A DNA stretch of 64,000 bases from contig NZ_PKUU01000009.1 in the NCBI RefSeq assembly GCF_002899675.1, positions 124,001-188,000 of the forward strand, in the 5' to 3' direction. The position numbers and the translations under genes are program-made. This stretch comes from Clostridium sp. chh4-2 (GTDB lineage Bacteria > Bacillota > Clostridia > Lachnospirales > Lachnospiraceae). Shown in pieces: positions 16,038 through 25,514 of this stretch. Under the pieces are notes generated by a model. It was given only the letters and a program-made list of their open reading frames with translations, did not search any database and was not told where the DNA came from. How positions within the stretch are numbered: position 1 is the stretch's first letter; each line of letters starts with the position of its first letter.

Positions 16038-17306
16038 ATGATGACGGAACATGATATTGTTATAATCGGAGGCGGACCGGCAGGCCTGGCCGCGGCAACC
16101 GCTGCTTATGACCAGGGAATAAAAGATATTCTGATCCTTGAGAGGGACAGCAGTCTGGGGGGAATCCTGAACCAGTGCATTCACAATGGATTCGGACTGC
16201 ATACATTTAAAGAAGAGCTGACGGGACCGGAATACGCCCAGAGATATGTGGATATGGTCCGGGAACGGGAGATTCCTTATAAATTAAATGCCATGGTTAT
16301 CGACATTACCAGGGATAAAGAGATTACATATATCAGCCGCAGCGACGGCATGGTGTCCATAAAAGCCAAAGCGATCATCCTGGCTATGGGATGCAGAGAG
16401 CGTCCGAGAGGCGCGTTAAACATTCCGGGATACCGCCCGGCAGGGATTTACTCGGCGGGAACCGCCCAGCGCCTTATGAACATTGAAGGGCTGAGCGTGG
16501 GCAAAGAAGTGGTGATTCTGGGTTCCGGAGATATCGGGCTGATTATGGCCAGAAGAATGACCTTAGAGGGCGCGAAAGTCAAAGTGGTGGCGGAACTGAT
16601 GCCTTATTCCGGCGGACTGAAGCGTAATATCGTGCAGTGTCTTGACGATTATGGTATTCCGTTAAAGCTGAGTCACACGGTGGTGAATATAGAGGGAAAA
16701 CACCGGATAACCGGAATTACCCTGGCCGAGGTGGATGAGAACAGACGGCCCATACCGGGTACGGAAGAACATTACAGCTGCGATACTCTGCTGCTGTCCG
16801 TAGGACTTCTGCCTGAAAATGAATTGACACGCCAGACAGGAGCCGCTTTAAGCCCTGTTACCAGCGGGCCGGTAGTCAATGACCATCTGGAAACAGAGGC
16901 CGAAGGCATTTTCGCATGTGGAAATGTTCTTCACGTGCATGATCTGGTGGATTATGTGTCCCAGGAAGCGGCTCTTGCCGGTGAAAATGCGGCCCGTTAC
17001 GTAAAAGAGGGAGAGAATACGTCTGAGCGCCATGAAGTGCCGCTGAAGGCGGAAAACGGAGTGCGCTATACGGTGCCTCAGATGATCGATATCAGCCATA
17101 TGCAGGATGCGGTTACCGTCCGTTTCCGCGTGGCGGACGTTTATAAAGACCGTTCCATCTGCGTATATTATGACGGCGTCCAGGTTTCCAAAAGGAAAAA
17201 GAAGGTGCTGGCGCCAGGAGAGATGGAGCAGGTAGTCCTGAAAAAAGAAAGCTTTTCCGCCTATCCGGATCTGAAGGAGATTGTGATCCGCACGGAAGAA
17301 CAGTAA
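16038..17306 (+). CDS. NAD(P)/FAD-dependent oxidoreductase, partner subunit
   Basis: A 422-residue protein of the pyridine-nucleotide-disulfide oxidoreductase fold. The FAD motif is IVIIGGGPAGLAAATAA at the start and the NAD(P) motif VVILGSGDIGLIMARRM near residue 157. The C-terminal quarter is a small beta domain. The active-site CxxC of thioredoxin reductase is absent. It probably passes electrons between the GlpA-like subunit and NAD(H). The gene starts at ATG 16038 after GGAGG; a second ATG follows directly. It lies 32 bases after its partner and 27 before the DUF1667 gene. Confidence 0.88.
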   Translation: MMTEHDIVIIGGGPAGLAAATAAYDQGIKDILILERDSSLGGILNQCIHNGFGLHTFKEELTGPEYAQRYVDMVREREIPYKLNAMVIDITRDKEITYISRSDGMVSIKAKAIILAMGCRERPRGALNIPGYRPAGIYSAGTAQRLMNIEGLSVGKEVVILGSGDIGLIMARRMTLEGAKVKVVAELMPYSGGLKRNIVQCLDDYGIPLKLSHTVVNIEGKHRITGITLAEVDENRRPIPGTEEHYSCDTLLLSVGLLPENELTRQTGAALSPVTSGPVVNDHLETEAEGIFACGNVLHVHDLVDYVSQEAALAGENAARYVKEGENTSERHEVPLKAENGVRYTVPQMIDISHMQDAVTVRFRVADVYKDRSICVYYDGVQVSKRKKKVLAPGEMEQVVLKKESFSAYPDLKEIVIRTEEQ

Positions 17307-17333
17307 GGCATTAGACGCAGAGCGGAGGTAAAT

Positions 17334-17696
17334 ATGGAGAAGAGAGAATTGATATGTATCGGCTGCCCCTTAGGCTGTCCGATGACCGTAACGATTGATG
17401 GAGATGAAATAACCGTTAAAGGCAATACCTGTGCAAGGGGAGATGCTTACGCCAAGAAAGAGGTGCTGAGCCCGACCAGGATCGTGACGTCCAGCGTGCA
17501 CGTATCCGGAGGAGCCATCGCGAAGGTATCCGTAAAAACAAAATCGGATATTCCGAAAAACAAGATCTTTGAGTGTATGGAAGAGATACGCAGAACTCAT
17601 GTGGATGCTCCGGTTAAGATTGGAGATGTGATCATAGCGGACTGCGCGGCAACGGGCGTGGATATTGTGGCAACCAAGAATGTGGAACGAGTATAA
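17334..17696 (+). CDS. DUF1667 family putative iron-sulfur protein
   Basis: A 120-residue protein with cysteines C8, C11 and C15 (CIGCPLGC) and C33 (NTCARG). This CX2CX3C pattern plus a fourth cysteine is suited to a [4Fe-4S] cluster. The family occurs almost only beside the two flavoproteins upstream and is likely the small electron-transfer subunit, analogous in role to GlpC. A GCGGAGG ribosome site precedes the ATG. The glpK leader terminator begins 35 bases after its stop. Confidence 0.9.
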   Translation: MEKRELICIGCPLGCPMTVTIDGDEITVKGNTCARGDAYAKKEVLSPTRIVTSSVHVSGGAIAKVSVKTKSDIPKNKIFECMEEIRRTHVDAPVKIGDVIIADCAATGVDIVATKNVERV

Positions 17697-17730
17697 AGCA
17701 GGGTCAGACAGAAAAATACCTTAGAGAATA

Positions 17731-17778
17731 AAGAGTGGGGAAGGTTTTGTGAATGCGCAATCCTCTTCGCTCTTTTTT
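17731..17778 (+). terminator. Leader terminator before glpK (putative GlpP target)
   Basis: Arms GAGTGGGGAAGG (17733-17744) and CCTCTTCGCTC (17762-17772) pair with G-U pairs and one mismatch, around a loop with TTTTGTGAA. A T6 run follows. It splits the operon between the DUF1667 gene and glpK. It is the same length as, and about 70 percent identical to, the hairpin at 4216-4263. Confidence 0.7.
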
Positions 17779-17805
17779 CATAATTCAGAAGGAGAGAAGC
17801 GTCAT

Positions 17806-19314
17806 ATGGGGGATTATATAATCGCGCTGGATCAGGGAACAACCAGCTCAAGATGTATTTTATTCGATAAAAAAGGGGAGATCTGCAGCACAGCCCAGAA
17901 GGAATTTACACAGATTTATCCGCAGCCCGGATGGGTGGAGCACGATCCGATGGAGATCTGGTCTTCCCAGTTCGGCGTGCTGACCGAGGCGATGAGCTTA
18001 AACGGAGTCCATGCGGAGGACATCGCGGCCATCGGAATTACAAACCAGAGAGAAACCACAATCGTATGGGAGAAAAAGACGGGGCGTCCGGTCTACAATG
18101 CGATTGTCTGGCAGTGCAGAAGAACTGCGGGAATGATTGACAAGCTAAGAAGCGACGGACTGGAAGAGATGGTGCGCCAAAGAACAGGCCTGATCCCGGA
18201 CGCCTATTTTTCCGGAAGCAAGATCGCCTGGATTCTTAATCATGTGCCGGGAGCAAGGGAACGGGCCGAAAACGGGGAATTGCTGTTCGGAACCGTGGAT
18301 ACCTGGCTGATCTGGAACCTGACAAAAGGCGCCGTTCATGTGACGGACTATACCAATGCGTCCAGGACCATGCTGTTTGATATCCGGAAGCTTTGCTGGG
18401 ACCAGGAGCTGTTAGACTATTTTAAAATACCGTCCTGCATGCTGCCGGAGGTAAAGCCATCCAGCCATCTGTTCGGAATGACGTCCGCAGAGGTTTTAGG
18501 AGGGGAGGTACCCATAGCCGGAGCTGCGGGGGACCAGCAGGCGGCCCTGTTCGGCCAATGCTGTTTCCAGCCGGGAGATGTGAAGAATACATACGGAACG
18601 GGCTGCTTCATGCTGATGAATACGGGAACCGACGCGGTGAACTCGGAACACGGTCTTTTGACCACCATAGCGGCTTCCTGCGGGGAGGAAGTGGAGTATG
18701 CCCTGGAAGGGAGCGTGTTCGTGGCTGGAGCGGCGATCCAATGGCTGAGGGATGAGCTGAGAATGCTGAAATCGACGCCCCAGTCGGAGGAATACTGCCA
18801 GGCGGTGCCGGATACGGGAGGAGTTTATGTGGTGCCGGCATTTGCAGGTCTGGGAGCGCCGTACTGGAACCAGTATGCCAGAGGGATGATCGTGGGAGTG
18901 ACCCGCGGAACCAGCAAGGAGCATTTCATAAGGGCTACGGTAGAATCTTTGGCCTACCAGGTATCGGATCTTTTGGAGGCCATGCAGAAGGATGCCCATA
19001 TAAAGCTGACGGAGTTAAAGGTGGACGGAGGAGCCAGCGCCAATGATTTCCTGATGCAGTTCCAGGCGGATCTGATCAATACCATGGTGTCCAGGCCACA
19101 GTGTATAGAGACGACCGCTTTAGGAGCGGCATATCTGGCGGGAATTCAGGTGGGATACTGGAAGGATAAAGAGGAGATACGGAGAAACTGGCAGATCAAC
19201 CGCAGATATGGTGCCAGAATCGACGAGGAATACAGAAAACAGCTTATTAAAGGGTGGAAAAAAGCGGTGAAATGTGCATTGATCTGGGCGGAAGATTCTG
19301 AGGCGGCGCTATGA
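17806..19314 (+). CDS. glpK: Glycerol kinase
   Basis: A 502-residue FGGY kinase that makes sn-glycerol 3-phosphate from glycerol and ATP. It has [13 protein letters not shown] at the start, [18 protein letters not shown], the hinge [17 protein letters not shown] and [14 protein letters not shown] 17806 is chosen because AGAAGGAGAG precedes it; a longer frame to 17749 would overlap the leader terminator. The segment just before VPIAG lacks the His-Phe-Tyr-Gly stretch that I recall as the HPr phosphorylation site of lactobacillal enzymes, so PTS activation may be absent; that point is from memory. It overlaps the GH2 gene by 4 bases. Confidence 0.96.
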   Translation: MGDYIIALDQGTTSSRCILFDKKGEICSTAQKEFTQIYPQPGWVEHDPMEIWSSQFGVLTEAMSLNGVHAEDIAAIGITNQRETTIVWEKKTGRPVYNAIVWQCRRTAGMIDKLRSDGLEEMVRQRTGLIPDAYFSGSKIAWILNHVPGARERAENGELLFGTVDTWLIWNLTKGAVHVTDYTNASRTMLFDIRKLCWDQELLDYFKIPSCMLPEVKPSSHLFGMTSAEVLGGEVPIAGAAGDQQAALFGQCCFQPGDVKNTYGTGCFMLMNTGTDAVNSEHGLLTTIAASCGEEVEYALEGSVFVAGAAIQWLRDELRMLKSTPQSEEYCQAVPDTGGVYVVPAFAGLGAPYWNQYARGMIVGVTRGTSKEHFIRATVESLAYQVSDLLEAMQKDAHIKLTELKVDGGASANDFLMQFQADLINTMVSRPQCIETTALGAAYLAGIQVGYWKDKEEIRRNWQINRRYGARIDEEYRKQLIKGWKKAVKCALIWAEDSEAAL

Positions 19315-21041
19315 GGGCGGAATATCCAAGACCGGATTTTGTCAGGGAAGAGTGGCGGAGCCTGAATGGTACATGGGATTTTTGCTATGGGGATCACAGA
19401 AGGACTATAGAAGTTCCTTATGTGTGCCAAAGTGACATGAGCGGTATTGGTGAAACGATATGGGAAGAGCGCGTAGTGTACGAAAGAACGTTTTGCGTAC
19501 CGGAAAGCTGGGATAAGAAACGGATTCTTCTGCACTTTGGGGCTGTGGATTACAGGTGCCGGGTGTGGATAAACGGCAGCTATGCAGGCGGACATGTGGG
19601 CGGACAGACGCCGTTTACATTGGATATCACCGGATTATTAAAAGGCGGGGAGGAAACGATCCGGGTGGAGGCACAAGATCCGCCTTTTGATGAACGCATT
19701 CCAAGAGGAAAACAGTTTTGGGAGAAAGAGCCGCAGTTTATCTGGTATACCCCGAGTACGGGAATCTGGCAGAGCGTCTGGCTGGAACCGGTGGAGCGGA
19801 CTTCCTTTGAACGGGTGCATTTTACGCCGGATATTGACAGCGGTACAGTTAAAATTGATTATCTGCTGAGGGAAGGAAGCAGCCTGCCATGCAAAGTACG
19901 GATTGATCTGACCTTTCAGGGGAAAATGGTTTTTTCCGGCAGCATTCTCTGTGATGAAACAAGCGGCAGCATAACGGTGGATGTGTTTAAGAAGAAGGCA
20001 ATGGCGGGAGCGTTTCATTTTACCGGCAATTACTGGTCTCCGGAACATCCGAATCTGTATGATGCGGATCTGTCGGTGGAATATGACGGGATTGTGACGG
20101 ACCGGGTGAAAAGTTATTTTGGGATGCGCAAAATTCATGTGGTTGACGGACGAATCTGGCTGAATAACCAGCCTTATTATCAAAAACTTTTGCTGGATCA
20201 GGGGTATTGGAAGGAAAGCCTGATCACTGCTCCTGATGACAATGCATATAAAGAGGATATTGAAAAGGCCAAGCGGATGGGATTTAACGGCTGCCGTAAA
20301 CATGAAAAAGCGGAAGATCCCCAATTTTTATACTGGGCGGACCGGCTGGGGTTTTTGGTTTGGGGGGCTATGGCCAGCTTTTGGGCCTATACAGCGGACG
20401 GCGCGGCGGCATTTATGAGGGAATGGCAGGATATTATACTGAGGGATTATAATCACCCGTCTGTGATCGTGTGGGGCATGCTCAATGAAAGCTGGGGAGT
20501 TCCGGAAATCTATGATGACAGGCAGCAGCAGAGTTTTGCACAATCCCTGTATTATATGGCAAAAAGCATGGATTCCACCCGCCTGGTTATCTCTAATGAC
20601 GGCTGGGAGATGACTGACAGCGATATCTGCGCATTTCACAGTTACCGCCATGGGGAAAGGGATAATAAGGAGAGGCAGGAGGTATTTTCACAGGCGCTTA
20701 AAGATATCGGGCGTCTGCCGCAGATTATGGCCCGCCCGCTCTTTGCGAAAGGCTATTCTTATTGCGGGCAGCCGGTGGTATTGACGGAGTGCGGAGGAAT
20801 TTCCGTAACGGATACGGCAGGATGGGGATATACCTGTGTGGAAAAAGAGAGTTTTATCCGGGAATATGAAAGAATTATGGATGCAGTGGACGGCTCTGAC
20901 CTGCTGTGTGGTTTCTGCTATACCCAGCTGACCGATGTTCAGCAGGAAACTAATGGCCTTTTGACGGACCAGCATGAATATAAGGCGGACCCTGATGAAA
21001 TCAGGAGAATCAACGATAGAATTGGCCGGCGGATTTTTTGA
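19311..21041 (+). CDS. Glycoside hydrolase family 2 protein
   Basis: A 576-residue cytoplasmic GH2 enzyme. It has a jelly-roll N-terminal domain ([12 protein letters not shown]), an immunoglobulin-like domain and a TIM barrel. The acid/base E393 lies in WGMLNESWG and the nucleophile E493 in VLTECGG, so both catalytic residues are intact. It is short compared with LacZ and nearer to small beta-glycosidases acting on simple glycosides. The start codon overlaps the glpK stop (ATGA), making it translationally coupled to glycerol kinase. A glycosylglycerol such as beta-galactosylglycerol would explain that coupling; galactoside, mannoside and glucuronide are all possible. Confidence 0.9.
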   Translation: MRAEYPRPDFVREEWRSLNGTWDFCYGDHRRTIEVPYVCQSDMSGIGETIWEERVVYERTFCVPESWDKKRILLHFGAVDYRCRVWINGSYAGGHVGGQTPFTLDITGLLKGGEETIRVEAQDPPFDERIPRGKQFWEKEPQFIWYTPSTGIWQSVWLEPVERTSFERVHFTPDIDSGTVKIDYLLREGSSLPCKVRIDLTFQGKMVFSGSILCDETSGSITVDVFKKKAMAGAFHFTGNYWSPEHPNLYDADLSVEYDGIVTDRVKSYFGMRKIHVVDGRIWLNNQPYYQKLLLDQGYWKESLITAPDDNAYKEDIEKAKRMGFNGCRKHEKAEDPQFLYWADRLGFLVWGAMASFWAYTADGAAAFMREWQDIILRDYNHPSVIVWGMLNESWGVPEIYDDRQQQSFAQSLYYMAKSMDSTRLVISNDGWEMTDSDICAFHSYRHGERDNKERQEVFSQALKDIGRLPQIMARPLFAKGYSYCGQPVVLTECGGISVTDTAGWGYTCVEKESFIREYERIMDAVDGSDLLCGFCYTQLTDVQQETNGLLTDQHEYKADPDEIRRINDRIGRRIF

Positions 21042-21096
21042 TTTGATGGTAAAAGATACAATTGGCTGAATCACTGAAAAGAGAAAGGACTAAATT

Positions 21097-21996
21097 ATGA
21101 AATTATCGACAACTACAGCAATTTACAGAGACCGTCCGGAAGGCAGGGCAGTTATTCCCATCATAGACTGTGTGAAAAGGCTGCATAAAATCGGTTATGA
21201 GGATGTGGATTTTAATTTTTGTCTGATGAACCAGTATGATCTGGAACTTTCCAATGACAAATGGATGGATTGGGTAAAAGAGATGAGAGAACTGCTGGGT
21301 GAACTGCATATGACTGCCAGCCAGGCCCATACGCCGTTTTATAATGTGTTAGACCCGTCAAGCGTGGCCGATCATGAATACACGGAAGAGATGGTCCGCC
21401 GGTCGATTATCGCTGCCGGAGAACTGGGGGTAAAGGCAACGGTAATCCATGCCGGAACTCATCTGGGCGATAATGATTACAAAAAAATACTGAAGGACAA
21501 TGTGGAGTATTTGAAACCACATGTGGAGCTGGCGGCTAAATATGGAATGAAGATCGCTGTGGAAAATCTGTTTGATAAGATGGATCCGGCCAAAGGATTC
21601 CGCCGGGACCGGTATATGGCCCGAACTGACGAGGTGATCGAATTATGTGACGCACTGAGGGAAAATTATGATAATGTGGGAATCTGCTGGGATTTCGGCC
21701 ATGCAAATGAGATGGGACTGAATCAGCCGCAGGCGCTTAACATGATCGGAAGCCGTCTGATTGCTGTTCATGTGCAGGATAATTATGGAGTAATTGATGA
21801 CCATCTGCTTCCTTATCACGGAACCGTGGTATGGGAACCGATCATGGAAACATTGAAAAAGATCAATTACCAGGGGGTATTTGCTTATGAGACACATAAG
21901 GCGACCATGAGAGTGCCGGAAGCGGTGATCGACGCCCTTTTGACCTATTCTCTGCAGTTGGGGAATTATCTGATCTCCTTGTACGACGAAGCATAG
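21097..21996 (+). CDS. Sugar phosphate isomerase/epimerase family protein (xylose-isomerase-like TIM barrel)
   Basis: A 299-residue AP-endonuclease-2-like TIM barrel. Metal-site candidates are ATVIHAG, IAVENLFD, CWDFGHANEMG and AVHVQDN with H in LLPYHGTVVWEP. The family includes isomerases, epimerases and hexuronate-type enzymes. It lies 55 bases after the GH2 gene and 14 before a HAD phosphatase, so it probably processes the sugar released by GH2. The exact reaction cannot be read. Confidence 0.85.
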   Translation: MKLSTTTAIYRDRPEGRAVIPIIDCVKRLHKIGYEDVDFNFCLMNQYDLELSNDKWMDWVKEMRELLGELHMTASQAHTPFYNVLDPSSVADHEYTEEMVRRSIIAAGELGVKATVIHAGTHLGDNDYKKILKDNVEYLKPHVELAAKYGMKIAVENLFDKMDPAKGFRRDRYMARTDEVIELCDALRENYDNVGICWDFGHANEMGLNQPQALNMIGSRLIAVHVQDNYGVIDDHLLPYHGTVVWEPIMETLKKINYQGVFAYETHKATMRVPEAVIDALLTYSLQLGNYLISLYDEA

Positions 21997-22010
21997 TAAG
22001 GGGGACAAGT

Positions 22011-22688
22011 ATGCAAAAACTATATAAAGCGGTTATTTTTGATTTTGATATGACCATAGCTGACAGCTCTCAGGTGATCGTCTCATTGCTGAATGATGCG
22101 GCGGAGCATTTCGGGTATCCCAGAAAGAGCTATGAGGAAGTGCTGCCATGCGTGGGCAATACTCATGAAATCATGCTGAGCTATGTTACCGGTGAAAAAG
22201 ATCCGCAGAAGCTGCTTTTGATGCGGGAACATTACCGGACGATCAGCAGAGAAGAGATGCCGAAACGGACCACATTTTTCCCGGGAGTGGAGCAATGCCT
22301 GAAAACATTGAAGAGGAATGGGATTAAAGTTGGGTTATTATCCCTTAAACTTCATGATATACTGATGGCATCTCTGGATAAATATAATCTGAGCCGGTAT
22401 TTTGACCTGATACTGGGGTGCGAGGATGTGCCGGCGCATAAACCGGACCCAAGCGGAATGATAAAGGCCATGAAACTGCTGGGAGTGGGACGCCATGATA
22501 TCCTTTACATAGGGGACAGCCTGGTGGATCAGGAAACCGCCAAAAATGCAGGTGTGGATTTCTGCGCCATGCTGTTAGGAGGAACGTCAAAGGACCAGTT
22601 TGACAAGGATTTCGTGACCGCATTCTGCATTTCCCCGGATGAGGTGACGCGTTATTTTTCGAGTAATAAGTACAGAAATGCCAGATAA
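22011..22688 (+). CDS. HAD family hydrolase (phosphoglycolate-phosphatase-like)
   Basis: A 225-residue HAD subfamily IA protein. Motif I is VIFDFDMTIADSS, motif II VGLLSLKL, and motifs III and IV are AHKPDPSGM and YIGDSLVDQETA. The second catalytic residue position reads D-F-D-M-T, so both aspartates are kept. It likely removes phosphate from a small sugar or glycolytic side product and is the last gene of the glp/GH2 operon. A GGGGGAC ribosome site precedes the ATG. Confidence 0.87.
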   Translation: MQKLYKAVIFDFDMTIADSSQVIVSLLNDAAEHFGYPRKSYEEVLPCVGNTHEIMLSYVTGEKDPQKLLLMREHYRTISREEMPKRTTFFPGVEQCLKTLKRNGIKVGLLSLKLHDILMASLDKYNLSRYFDLILGCEDVPAHKPDPSGMIKAMKLLGVGRHDILYIGDSLVDQETAKNAGVDFCAMLLGGTSKDQFDKDFVTAFCISPDEVTRYFSSNKYRNAR

Positions 22689-22733
22689 CGGAGGGCAGGC
22701 GGATAAAAATGTGAAAAAGCGGGGACAAACAAT

Positions 22734-22762
22734 TTGAAATTTCCTTCTGCCTGAGGTAGTAT
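22734..22762 (+). promoter_or_regulatory. Promoter of the FAH-family gene
   Basis: TTGAAA (22734-22739), a 17-base spacer and TAGTAT (22757-22762), 40 bases upstream of the start codon at 22803. Confidence 0.6.
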
Positions 22763-22802
22763 AGTACTAGATAATATATTATGGCAGGCAGGAGGAGCAT
22801 AA

Positions 22803-23696
22803 ATGAAGTTACTAACATACGAAGTAGATAATAAGGTTAAGCTCGGTATGATGAGCAAAGATGGGGCGTGGGTGTATCCGCTGAAGGCTTGCGGTATGGA
22901 TTATGATGAGATGCAGGAATTAATAGAGGGAATCAGTGATTCTGAACTGCAGCTTTTAGAGCATTTTTCAAAAAGTGATCCTTACGAAATCCGCGGTGCT
23001 GCAACCGTTGAGGAAGTAAAGCTTCTGGCTCCTATTTTGGTTCCGCGTCAGGATATCATCTGTCTAGGGATCAATTACATGGCACATGCGGAAGAGTCTG
23101 CCAGATTCAAAAAAGAGGCGTTTGGAGGGGAACGTCCCTATGCCGTTTATTTCTCAAAGAGGGTGAACAGAACGGTCAGCAACGGGGAGGGAATTCCCAG
23201 TTATCCGGGGCTGGTGGACAGTTTGGACTATGAGGCAGAACTGGCGGTTATCATAGGCAAGGATGCGAAGAATGTGAAGCCGGAAGAGGTAAAGGATTAT
23301 ATTTTCGGCTATACGATTATGAATGACGTGAGCGCGAGAACAATACAGACCAATCATAAACAGTGGTATTTTGGAAAGAGCTTAGATGGCTTTACACCGC
23401 TTGGGCCTTGCATTCTGACTGCGGATTCCATTCCATATCCTCCACAGGTACAGGTGCAGTCCAGGGTGAACGGCGAGCTGCGCCAGGACAGCAATACAAG
23501 CCTGCTTATTTTTGGAATCGATCATATCGTGAGCGAGTTGTCCCAGGGGATGACGCTGAAGACGGGCACCATTATATCCACGGGAACTCCGGCTGGAGTC
23601 GGTATGGGATTTGAGCCGCCTAAGTTTTTGAAGGTTGGGGATGTGGTGGAGTGTACCATAGAAGAGATCGGAAGTATCTCCAATCCGGTGATCTGA
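22803..23696 (+). CDS. Fumarylacetoacetate hydrolase family protein
   Basis: A 297-residue FAH-fold protein with a DUF2437-like N-terminal part of about 70 residues. The metal-binding motif is DYEAELAVIIGK (ExE type). Also present are NDVSARTIQ and the lid region STGTPAGVGMG. The family hydrolyses acylpyruvates or decarboxylates oxaloacetate and 2-hydroxymuconate-type acids. The gene is single, with its own promoter and a palindrome 10 bases after the stop. A GGAGGAGC ribosome site precedes the ATG. Confidence 0.88.
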   Translation: MKLLTYEVDNKVKLGMMSKDGAWVYPLKACGMDYDEMQELIEGISDSELQLLEHFSKSDPYEIRGAATVEEVKLLAPILVPRQDIICLGINYMAHAEESARFKKEAFGGERPYAVYFSKRVNRTVSNGEGIPSYPGLVDSLDYEAELAVIIGKDAKNVKPEEVKDYIFGYTIMNDVSARTIQTNHKQWYFGKSLDGFTPLGPCILTADSIPYPPQVQVQSRVNGELRQDSNTSLLIFGIDHIVSELSQGMTLKTGTIISTGTPAGVGMGFEPPKFLKVGDVVECTIEEIGSISNPVI

Positions 23697-23705
23697 TGAA
23701 GGGAA

Positions 23706-23757
23706 TTTACATGAAGCGTGAAGGCATTTTCAGAAATGCCTTCACGCTTCATGTAAA
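23706..23757. repeat. Palindromic repeat, copy A
   Basis: Perfect 24-base arms (23706-23729 and 23734-23757) around a TCAG loop. The core is GTGAAGGCATTT. It recurs in altered form at 28897-28975 and 35721-35776. It directly follows the FAH-family gene and could act as its transcript end, although no strong T tract follows. Confidence 0.75.
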
Positions 23758-23796
23758 AAGTTTGATGTAAAAACAGGTTTTGTCTGCACTATAAAA

Positions 23797-23816
23797 GGGC
23801 TGTCATTTGACAGCCC
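23797..23816 (-). terminator. Terminator of the rubrerythrin operon
   Basis: GGGCTGTC (23797-23804), ATTT and GACAGCCC (23809-23816). Read on the minus strand the hairpin is followed by TTTTAT, 17 bases after the rubrerythrin stop. A CGTTTT tail on the plus strand may make it bidirectional. Confidence 0.8.
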
Positions 23817-23832
23817 CGTTTTAAGTATGTTA

Positions 23833-24369
23833 TTAATAATTTTCAGCTTTTCTCTCAAAATAAGCCTTTGGATGAGCGCATACCGGGCAAACTTCAGGAG
23901 CGTCGGCAGCTTCATGAATATAACCGCAGTTACGGCATTTCCAGCCTAAAGGAGCGTCGCCTTTAAAGGTTCCGTCTTTTTTCAGGCTGTCAAGCAGCTT
24001 CAGATAACGTTTCTCATGAGCAGCTTCTACTTTAGCAACCATACGGAATTTATTCGCTAACTCGTGGAAACCTTCTTCGTCGGCTTCATTGGCCATGCGC
24101 ACATACATGTCGGTCCATTCTTCATTCTCACCGGCAGCAGCGTCTGTAAGGTTTTCTTCTACAGTGCCAAGGCCGTGATATTCTTTGAACCACATCTTCG
24201 CATGCTCTTTTTCCTGGTCTGCAGTTTCCAGATATAAAGCGGCCATCTGCTCGTATCCGGCTTTTTTGGCTACGGATGCGTAGTAAGTATATTTATTTCT
24301 TGCCATGGACTCGCCGGCAAATGCATCCAATAAATTCTTTTCTGTTTTTGTTCCCGCATATTTAGACAT
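23833..24369 (-). CDS. rbr: Rubrerythrin
   Basis: A 178-residue protein with an N-terminal ferritin-like diiron domain and a C-terminal rubredoxin domain ([10 protein letters not shown], then [11 protein letters not shown]). Diiron ligands are in [11 protein letters not shown] and [10 protein letters not shown], then [14 protein letters not shown] VEAAHEKRY. It reduces hydrogen peroxide in the cytoplasm of anaerobes. It follows the reverse rubrerythrin gene by 48 bases on the same strand. An AAAGGAGAATTC ribosome site precedes the ATG. It is likely under PerR through the operator upstream of the first gene. Confidence 0.96.
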   Translation of the reverse strand: MSKYAGTKTEKNLLDAFAGESMARNKYTYYASVAKKAGYEQMAALYLETADQEKEHAKMWFKEYHGLGTVEENLTDAAAGENEEWTDMYVRMANEADEEGFHELANKFRMVAKVEAAHEKRYLKLLDSLKKDGTFKGDAPLGWKCRNCGYIHEAADAPEVCPVCAHPKAYFERKAENY

Positions 24370-24417
24370 ATGAATTCTCCTTTTCTTTCGTAAACTGCCA
24401 GTGATATGGAATCAGGA

Positions 24418-24960
24418 TTAGTTGAAATATCTCTTTAATAATCCTTCAAATGCTTTTCCGTGACGAGCTTCGTCTCTGGCCATCTCATGTACTGTATCAT
24501 GGATTGCGTCTAAGTTAGCAGCTTTTGCACGTTTTGCAAGGTCAAATTTACCGGCTGTAGCGCCATTTTCAGCAGCAACTCTTAATTCCAGGTTTTTCTT
24601 TGTGCTGGTAGTAACGCACTCGCCCAGTAATTCAGCGAATTTAGCAGCATGTTCTGCCTCTTCGTAAGCGGCTTTCTCATAATATAAACCGATCTCAGGA
24701 TATCCTTCTCTGTGAGCGACTCTAGCCATAGCTAAATACATACCAACTTCTGAACATTCACCTTCGAAGTTTGCTCTTAAATCCATAATAATATCTTCGC
24801 TAACGCCCTGTGCAACGCCTACTACGTGCTCAGCAGCCCATGTTAATTCACCTTTCTGCTCTTCAAACTTGGAAGCAGGAACCTTACATACTGGACAAAA
24901 CTCTGGAGCTGTTTCTCCTTCATGAACATAACCGCATACTGTACAAACCCATTTCTTCAT
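24418..24960 (-). CDS. Reverse rubrerythrin (N-terminal rubredoxin, C-terminal diiron domain)
   Basis: A 180-residue protein in which the domain order is inverted. The rubredoxin CVCGYVHEG with [11 protein letters not shown] occupies residues 5-30, and the ferritin-like diiron domain follows ([36 protein letters not shown]). In clostridia this type is the terminal component of an NADH-linked peroxide reductase and is among the most induced genes on oxygen exposure. A PerR-type palindrome lies about 60 bases upstream. It heads a two-gene unit with rubrerythrin. Confidence 0.94.
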   Translation of the reverse strand: MKKWVCTVCGYVHEGETAPEFCPVCKVPASKFEEQKGELTWAAEHVVGVAQGVSEDIIMDLRANFEGECSEVGMYLAMARVAHREGYPEIGLYYEKAAYEEAEHAAKFAELLGECVTTSTKKNLELRVAAENGATAGKFDLAKRAKAANLDAIHDTVHEMARDEARHGKAFEGLLKRYFN

Positions 24961-25019
24961 AATTCGTGTTCTCCTTTTCTTTTTTTGATTTATATTATTC
25001 TATACATTTGATAAATAAT

Positions 25020-25032
25020 AGTAATTATTACT
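25020..25032 (-). promoter_or_regulatory. PerR-type operator upstream of reverse rubrerythrin
   Basis: AGTAATTATTACT, a perfect 6-1-6 inverted repeat similar to the Bacillus PerR box. On the minus strand it falls within a possible TTGTAA-N16-TATTAT promoter for the rubrerythrin operon. Confidence 0.65.
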
Positions 25033-25071
25033 GATATTACAATAACATATTTTTCCAACGATGTCAAGCTT

Positions 25072-25467
25072 TTAATGTAACTTTTTTGCGGAACAATCTT
25101 TGCAGGTGCCGTAGAAAAAGATGGTGTGGCTGTTTACCTGTCCGTCAAAGTGTTCTTCAGCTATCCGGTTTAAATCTTCTCTGGTCTGCATAGGCAGGTC
25201 GATTACCTGACCGCAATCGCTGCATACGAAATGATAATGAGGGGAAGTATCTGCATCAAAGTGATCCGCGCCGTCACCGCAGGTTAATTTGATCACTTCA
25301 CCTAATTCAACCAGGAGATTCAAGTTCCGATAGACAGTGCCTAAACTGATATTAGGATATTCCTCGCGAATTGACATATAAACGGCATCCGCAGTAGGGT
25401 GGTCCTTGCGCTCCATCAAACATGTTTTGATGGATTCACGTTGACGACTGTACTTTAGCGTCTTCAT
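25072..25467 (-). CDS. perR: Fur family regulator, PerR type
   Basis: A 131-residue Fur-family repressor. The winged helix includes HPTADAVYMSIREEYP and SLGTVYRNLNLL. The regulatory metal site HFDADTSPHYHF and the structural zinc cysteines CSDCG and CKDC are all present. Residue type alone does not separate PerR from Fur, but the adjacent peroxide-reducing genes and matching palindromes at 25020 and 25515 favour PerR. Peroxide would oxidise the metal-site histidines and release the operators. An AAAGGAGAATTG ribosome site precedes the ATG. Confidence 0.88.
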   Translation of the reverse strand: MKTLKYSRQRESIKTCLMERKDHPTADAVYMSIREEYPNISLGTVYRNLNLLVELGEVIKLTCGDGADHFDADTSPHYHFVCSDCGQVIDLPMQTREDLNRIAEEHFDGQVNSHTIFFYGTCKDCSAKKLH

Positions 25468-25514
25468 ACAATTCTCCTTTCTTCATTCTTGTGAATCATC
25501 TTGCAAATAATAAC

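Noticed and set aside
17749..17805. Longer N-terminus for glycerol kinase
   Set aside because: It overlaps the leader hairpin; ATG 17806 has AGAAGGAGAG and gives the normal 502 residues.
19638..20324. 228-codon antisense frame in the GH2 gene
   Set aside because: It lies over a gene with intact catalytic residues and has no protein-family features.
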